Shown: one piece after another, positions 7,029 to 8,851 of the stretch
How the letters are laid out: each line of letters starts with the position of its first letter
Position numbering within the stretch: position 1 is the stretch's first letter
From: an uncultured Alphaproteobacteria bacterium
GTDB lineage: Bacteria; Pseudomonadota; Alphaproteobacteria; RF32; CAG-239
Length of the DNA stretch: 8,851 nucleotides
NCBI GenBank assembly: GCA_944392285.1
Contig: CALXWF010000122.1
Location: 1 to 8,851, forward strand
Direction: 5' to 3'
The notes under the pieces: generated by a model
The model's database searches: none
What the model was told of the DNA's origin: nothing
Seen by the model: the letters and a program-made list of their open reading frames with translations, nothing else
Position numbers and translations under genes: made by a program

Positions 7029-8642
7029 TTATTTTTTGTCTTCCATTAATGTCTTGTAGTGGCTCCAGCCGCCGGCGTAGCTTACGATGTTATTAAAGCC
7101 GTTTTGAGCCAAGATTCTGGCGACCACGTAGCTCGTATATCCCTTAAAACAATGTATCATAATGGTTTTATCTTTGGGAAGTTCGGCCAGCCTTTGGCGG
7201 ATTTGTCCGGCAGGTATGTTTACGGCATTTTCGATATGCTCGGCATCATAGGCGGCTTTGGGGCGAACATCTAATACAAGCATGTTTGCAAAATCTGTCC
7301 CGAAATAGGGGCGTACCAGATTGTTGCGTACATTTTCAATGGCCATGCCGATAAGGTTAACCGGGTCTTTGGCCCCGGAGTATGGCGGAGCATAACAAAG
7401 CTCGGCATCACGCAAATCTGCTACGGTTCCGTTTAAGCGCATAATGGTGGCAATTACGTCAATGCGTTTGTCAACGCCGTCTTTTCCTACGGCCTGAGCC
7501 CCCAATATCTTGCCTTGTTTATTATACAGAACTTTTAAGGTTAAAGGCTGAGATTGCGGATAATATCCGGCGTGAGCATTGGCTATAATCAGCATTTTTT
7601 CATAAGGGATTTGGGCTTTTTGCAGTTGTTTTTCATTATTGCCGGTAAAAGCGGCCGTCAGTTCAAAAACTTTGACAATGCCGCTGCCTTGAGTGCCGGT
7701 ATAAGGGTAGGGGTGAGCGCCGGCAATGTGGTCGGCAATCAGTCGTCCCTGGCGATTGGCGGGGCCGGCCAAGGCAATGGCCGTTTGGGTGCCGGAAACA
7801 AAGTCTTTAACGGCAACATTGTCACCGCAAGCATAAATATCTGCAAAATTTGTTTGCATATATTCATTGGTCAGCACAAATCCTCTTTCATTTAGTTTGA
7901 TGCCGGCTGTTTGTGCCAATTCGGTTTCCGGTTTGATGCCGATAGCCAAAATCAGCATGTCGGTTGCAATTTTTTTGCCTGAGGTTAATTCTATCTCATT
8001 TGTATTTACGTTTTTCAGACCGTCGTTCAAATATAGGTCTATGCCGTGTTTTCTTACTTCATTATGCACTTCAGCCACCATATCGGCATCAAGCGGCGGT
8101 AAGATTTGAGGCGAAAGCTCTATCAGAGAGGTTTTGATGCCAAGATGTTGCAGGTTTTCGGCAGTTTCAACGCCAATGAAGCCGCCGCCGATAACACAAG
8201 CGGTCTTTACGTTGTTTTGGGCAATAAAGGTTTTTATTTTGTCAGCATCAGCCAGATTTTTGACAACAAAATGCGGCGTTTTTTCCAAACCGCTGATGTT
8301 TGGAACAAAAGGTTTGGCGCCGGTTGCCAAGATGAGTTTGTCATAGGGGAAAGTATCACCGTTTTCGGTGGTGACGGTTTTGGCTTGAGGGTCAATTTTG
8401 TTGATTTTGCTGTTGAGCTTTATCTCTATGTTAAACAGCTGTTTTAAAAATGCCGGTTTGGCAACCTGCATATCATCACGGTCGTTAATTATATTGCCGA
8501 TAAAATAAGGAAGTCCGCAACTGGCAATGGAGGTTTCATCGGTTTTTTCAAAAATCGTAATTTCCGCTTGGTCGTCTAGGCGTCTCATTCTTGCCGCGAA
8601 ACTGGCACCGGCCGCCCCGCCGCCGATAATGATTATTTTCAT
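7029..8642 (-). CDS. CoA-disulfide reductase with C-terminal rhodanese domain (CoADR-Rhd)
   Basis: FAD- and NAD(P)H-dependent flavoprotein of the CoA-disulfide reductase/NADH oxidase group fused to a rhodanese domain. Characterised relatives reduce CoA disulfide, CoA persulfide or polysulfide, linking thiol balance to sulfane sulfur. Numbered from the start chosen here (537 residues): FAD motif IIIIGGGAAG (3-12); redox cysteine C42 in SIASCGLPYFIG, the single-Cys CoADR motif; NAD(P)H motif VIGGGFIGVETAE (150-162); second FAD motif FADIYACGDN (266-275); and a dimerisation domain with AGYYPQ and CYAPPYS, where CoADR active-site tyrosines lie. The rhodanese domain is at about 452-537 with its persulfide cysteine C498 in HCFKGYTS. 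An in-frame ATG at 8666 would add 8 residues but has no ribosome-binding site. The ATG at 8642 has AGGAGG 5 nt upstream and places C42 where the family has it. It converges on the PPase-like gene. Confidence 0.93.
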   Translation of the reverse strand: MKIIIIGGGAAGASFAARMRRLDDQAEITIFEKTDETSIASCGLPYFIGNIINDRDDMQVAKPAFLKQLFNIEIKLNSKINKIDPQAKTVTTENGDTFPYDKLILATGAKPFVPNISGLEKTPHFVVKNLADADKIKTFIAQNNVKTACVIGGGFIGVETAENLQHLGIKTSLIELSPQILPPLDADMVAEVHNEVRKHGIDLYLNDGLKNVNTNEIELTSGKKIATDMLILAIGIKPETELAQTAGIKLNERGFVLTNEYMQTNFADIYACGDNVAVKDFVSGTQTAIALAGPANRQGRLIADHIAGAHPYPYTGTQGSGIVKVFELTAAFTGNNEKQLQKAQIPYEKMLIIANAHAGYYPQSQPLTLKVLYNKQGKILGAQAVGKDGVDKRIDVIATIMRLNGTVADLRDAELCYAPPYSGAKDPVNLIGMAIENVRNNLVRPYFGTDFANMLVLDVRPKAAYDAEHIENAVNIPAGQIRQRLAELPKDKTIMIHCFKGYTSYVVARILAQNGFNNIVSYAGGWSHYKTLMEDKK

Positions 8643-8647
8643 ATCTT

Positions 8648-8653
8648 CCTCCT
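8648..8653 (-). promoter_or_regulatory. Shine-Dalgarno site that fixes the CoADR-Rhd start
   Basis: On the minus strand AGGAGG is followed by 5 nt and ATG (8642-8640). It lies inside the 8-codon extension that would exist if translation began at 8666, whose own upstream sequence is AT-rich and lacks any AGGA-like site. The shorter protein is therefore favoured. Confidence 0.85.
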
Positions 8654-8660
8654 TTGGTTT

Positions 8661-8678
8661 ATTCATATTTTGAATATG
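8661..8678. promoter_or_regulatory. Inverted repeat upstream of CoADR-Rhd, possible operator
   Basis: CATATT (8664-8669) and AATATG (8673-8678) form a perfect inverted repeat separated by 3 bp. The overlapping ATTC-N7-GAAT (8661-8675) is a second dyad. The site lies about 20 nt upstream of the chosen start codon and overlaps a weak candidate -10 (CATATT on the minus strand, 8678-8673), which sits 17 bp from a poor -35, TTGCGG (8701-8696). A position over the promoter would fit a repressor. The promoter itself is only a low-confidence guess. Confidence 0.35.
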
Positions 8679-8750
8679 GCAAAGTTTTTTTCTTCCCGCA
8701 ATAAAAATATGGAAAGTTTGAACGGAAGGATAGGGGGAAACAATATAGAT

Positions 8751-8851
8751 ATCCCCCAGTAAACTGGGGGTTCTATAGTAGTTACAAACCTAACGGTTTG
8801 ACCACGCTCGTTGGCGTGGAGCGGTGTTGTTCCAACACCTTGGCATTCAGC
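8751..8851 (-). mobile_element. Probable right end of an IS200/IS605-type (tnpB) element, continues beyond window
   Basis: The last ~100 bases hold four hairpins in a row. The outermost, CCCCCAG-TTTA-CTGGGGG on the minus strand (8770-8753), resembles the G/C-rich hairpin just inside the right end of many tnpB-carrying IS200/IS605 elements; AT-rich sequence follows. The preceding minus-strand motifs, TCAAACC-GTTA-GGTTTG and then ATAGAA before the C-run, also recall such ends as I remember them. One minus-strand frame stays open from the window edge to a TGA at 8665-8663 and could be the tail of a TnpB protein, but I cannot recognise it as one. These elements lack terminal inverted repeats, so the exact boundary (roughly 8740-8752) cannot be fixed from one copy. 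The insertion would lie just upstream of the CoADR-Rhd promoter region. Confidence 0.5.
8753..8851 (-). ncRNA. Candidate structured RNA (TnpB reRNA/omegaRNA 3' part), partial
   Basis: The stems are, in minus-strand order: 8839-8833 with 8829-8823 (GGTGTTG/CAACACC, loop of 3); 8819-8814 with 8807-8802 (CCACGC/GCGTGG, loop of 6); 8800-8795 with 8790-8785 (CAAACC/GGTTTG, loop of 4); and 8770-8764 with 8759-8753 (CCCCCAG/CTGGGGG, loop of 4). All stems are perfect and closely spaced, which is improbable by chance in a noncoding stretch. TnpB guide RNAs are encoded at the 3' end of tnpB and run past the element end, so the flanking bases left of about 8750 would act as guide. A plus-strand reading as a HEARO (IscB-type) RNA upstream of a gene to the right is the main alternative, because stems are visible on either strand. 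Confidence 0.45.

Noticed and set aside
8751..8851. CRISPR array
   Set aside because: The four stems differ in sequence and spacing; there is no repeated unit.
8751..8851. HEARO (IscB omegaRNA) on the plus strand as the primary call
   Set aside because: The order of motifs fits a tnpB element end on the minus strand better as I remember them. Kept as the alternative because the gene to the right is not visible.

Overview
The window looks like chromosomal DNA of an alphaproteobacterium with moderate-to-low GC. The best evidence is the dnaG-rpoD gene order and an RpoD of alphaproteobacterial type: a long acidic non-conserved region, followed by sigma regions 2 to 4 that match that class closely. 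An uncultured, host-associated or anaerobic lineage is my inference. It rests on the base composition and on accessory enzymes (CoA-disulfide reductase-rhodanese, a DXS-like transketolase, a mini-pyrophosphatase) that I associate with gut anaerobes. No rRNA, tRNA or CRISPR array was seen.

Left part (2-3970, + strand): dnaG (primase), cut at its 5' end by the window edge, then rpoD (housekeeping sigma factor) with its own likely promoter in the 148-bp gap. A strong hairpin terminator that can work in both directions separates rpoD from the convergent gene on its right.

Middle (3982-7009): a DXS-family gene on the minus strand, a 183-bp divergent promoter region, and a short + strand unit. That unit holds a membrane-anchored SIMPL/DUF541 protein and a very small inorganic-pyrophosphatase-like protein, and ends in a terminator whose loop contains the second gene's stop codon. 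The DXS-like protein lacks two arginine motifs usual in true DXS, and the small PPase lacks part of the canonical active site. Both standard names should therefore be treated with caution.

Right part (7029-8851): a minus-strand CoA-disulfide reductase/rhodanese fusion. A perfect Shine-Dalgarno sequence supports starting it at 8642 rather than 8666, and an inverted repeat upstream may be an operator. The last ~100 bases contain four consecutive near-perfect hairpins with no intact gene. Read on the minus strand they resemble the right end of an IS200/IS605-type element, where the reRNA/omegaRNA of an RNA-guided TnpB nuclease is encoded. The body of that element would lie beyond the right edge.

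Functionally, the left genes are core replication and transcription. The others are small independent units: thiamine-diphosphate carbon metabolism, envelope protein, phosphate metabolism and sulfur/thiol redox. I see no evidence of a single multi-gene pathway. The most unusual feature is the structured RNA-like tract at the right edge.
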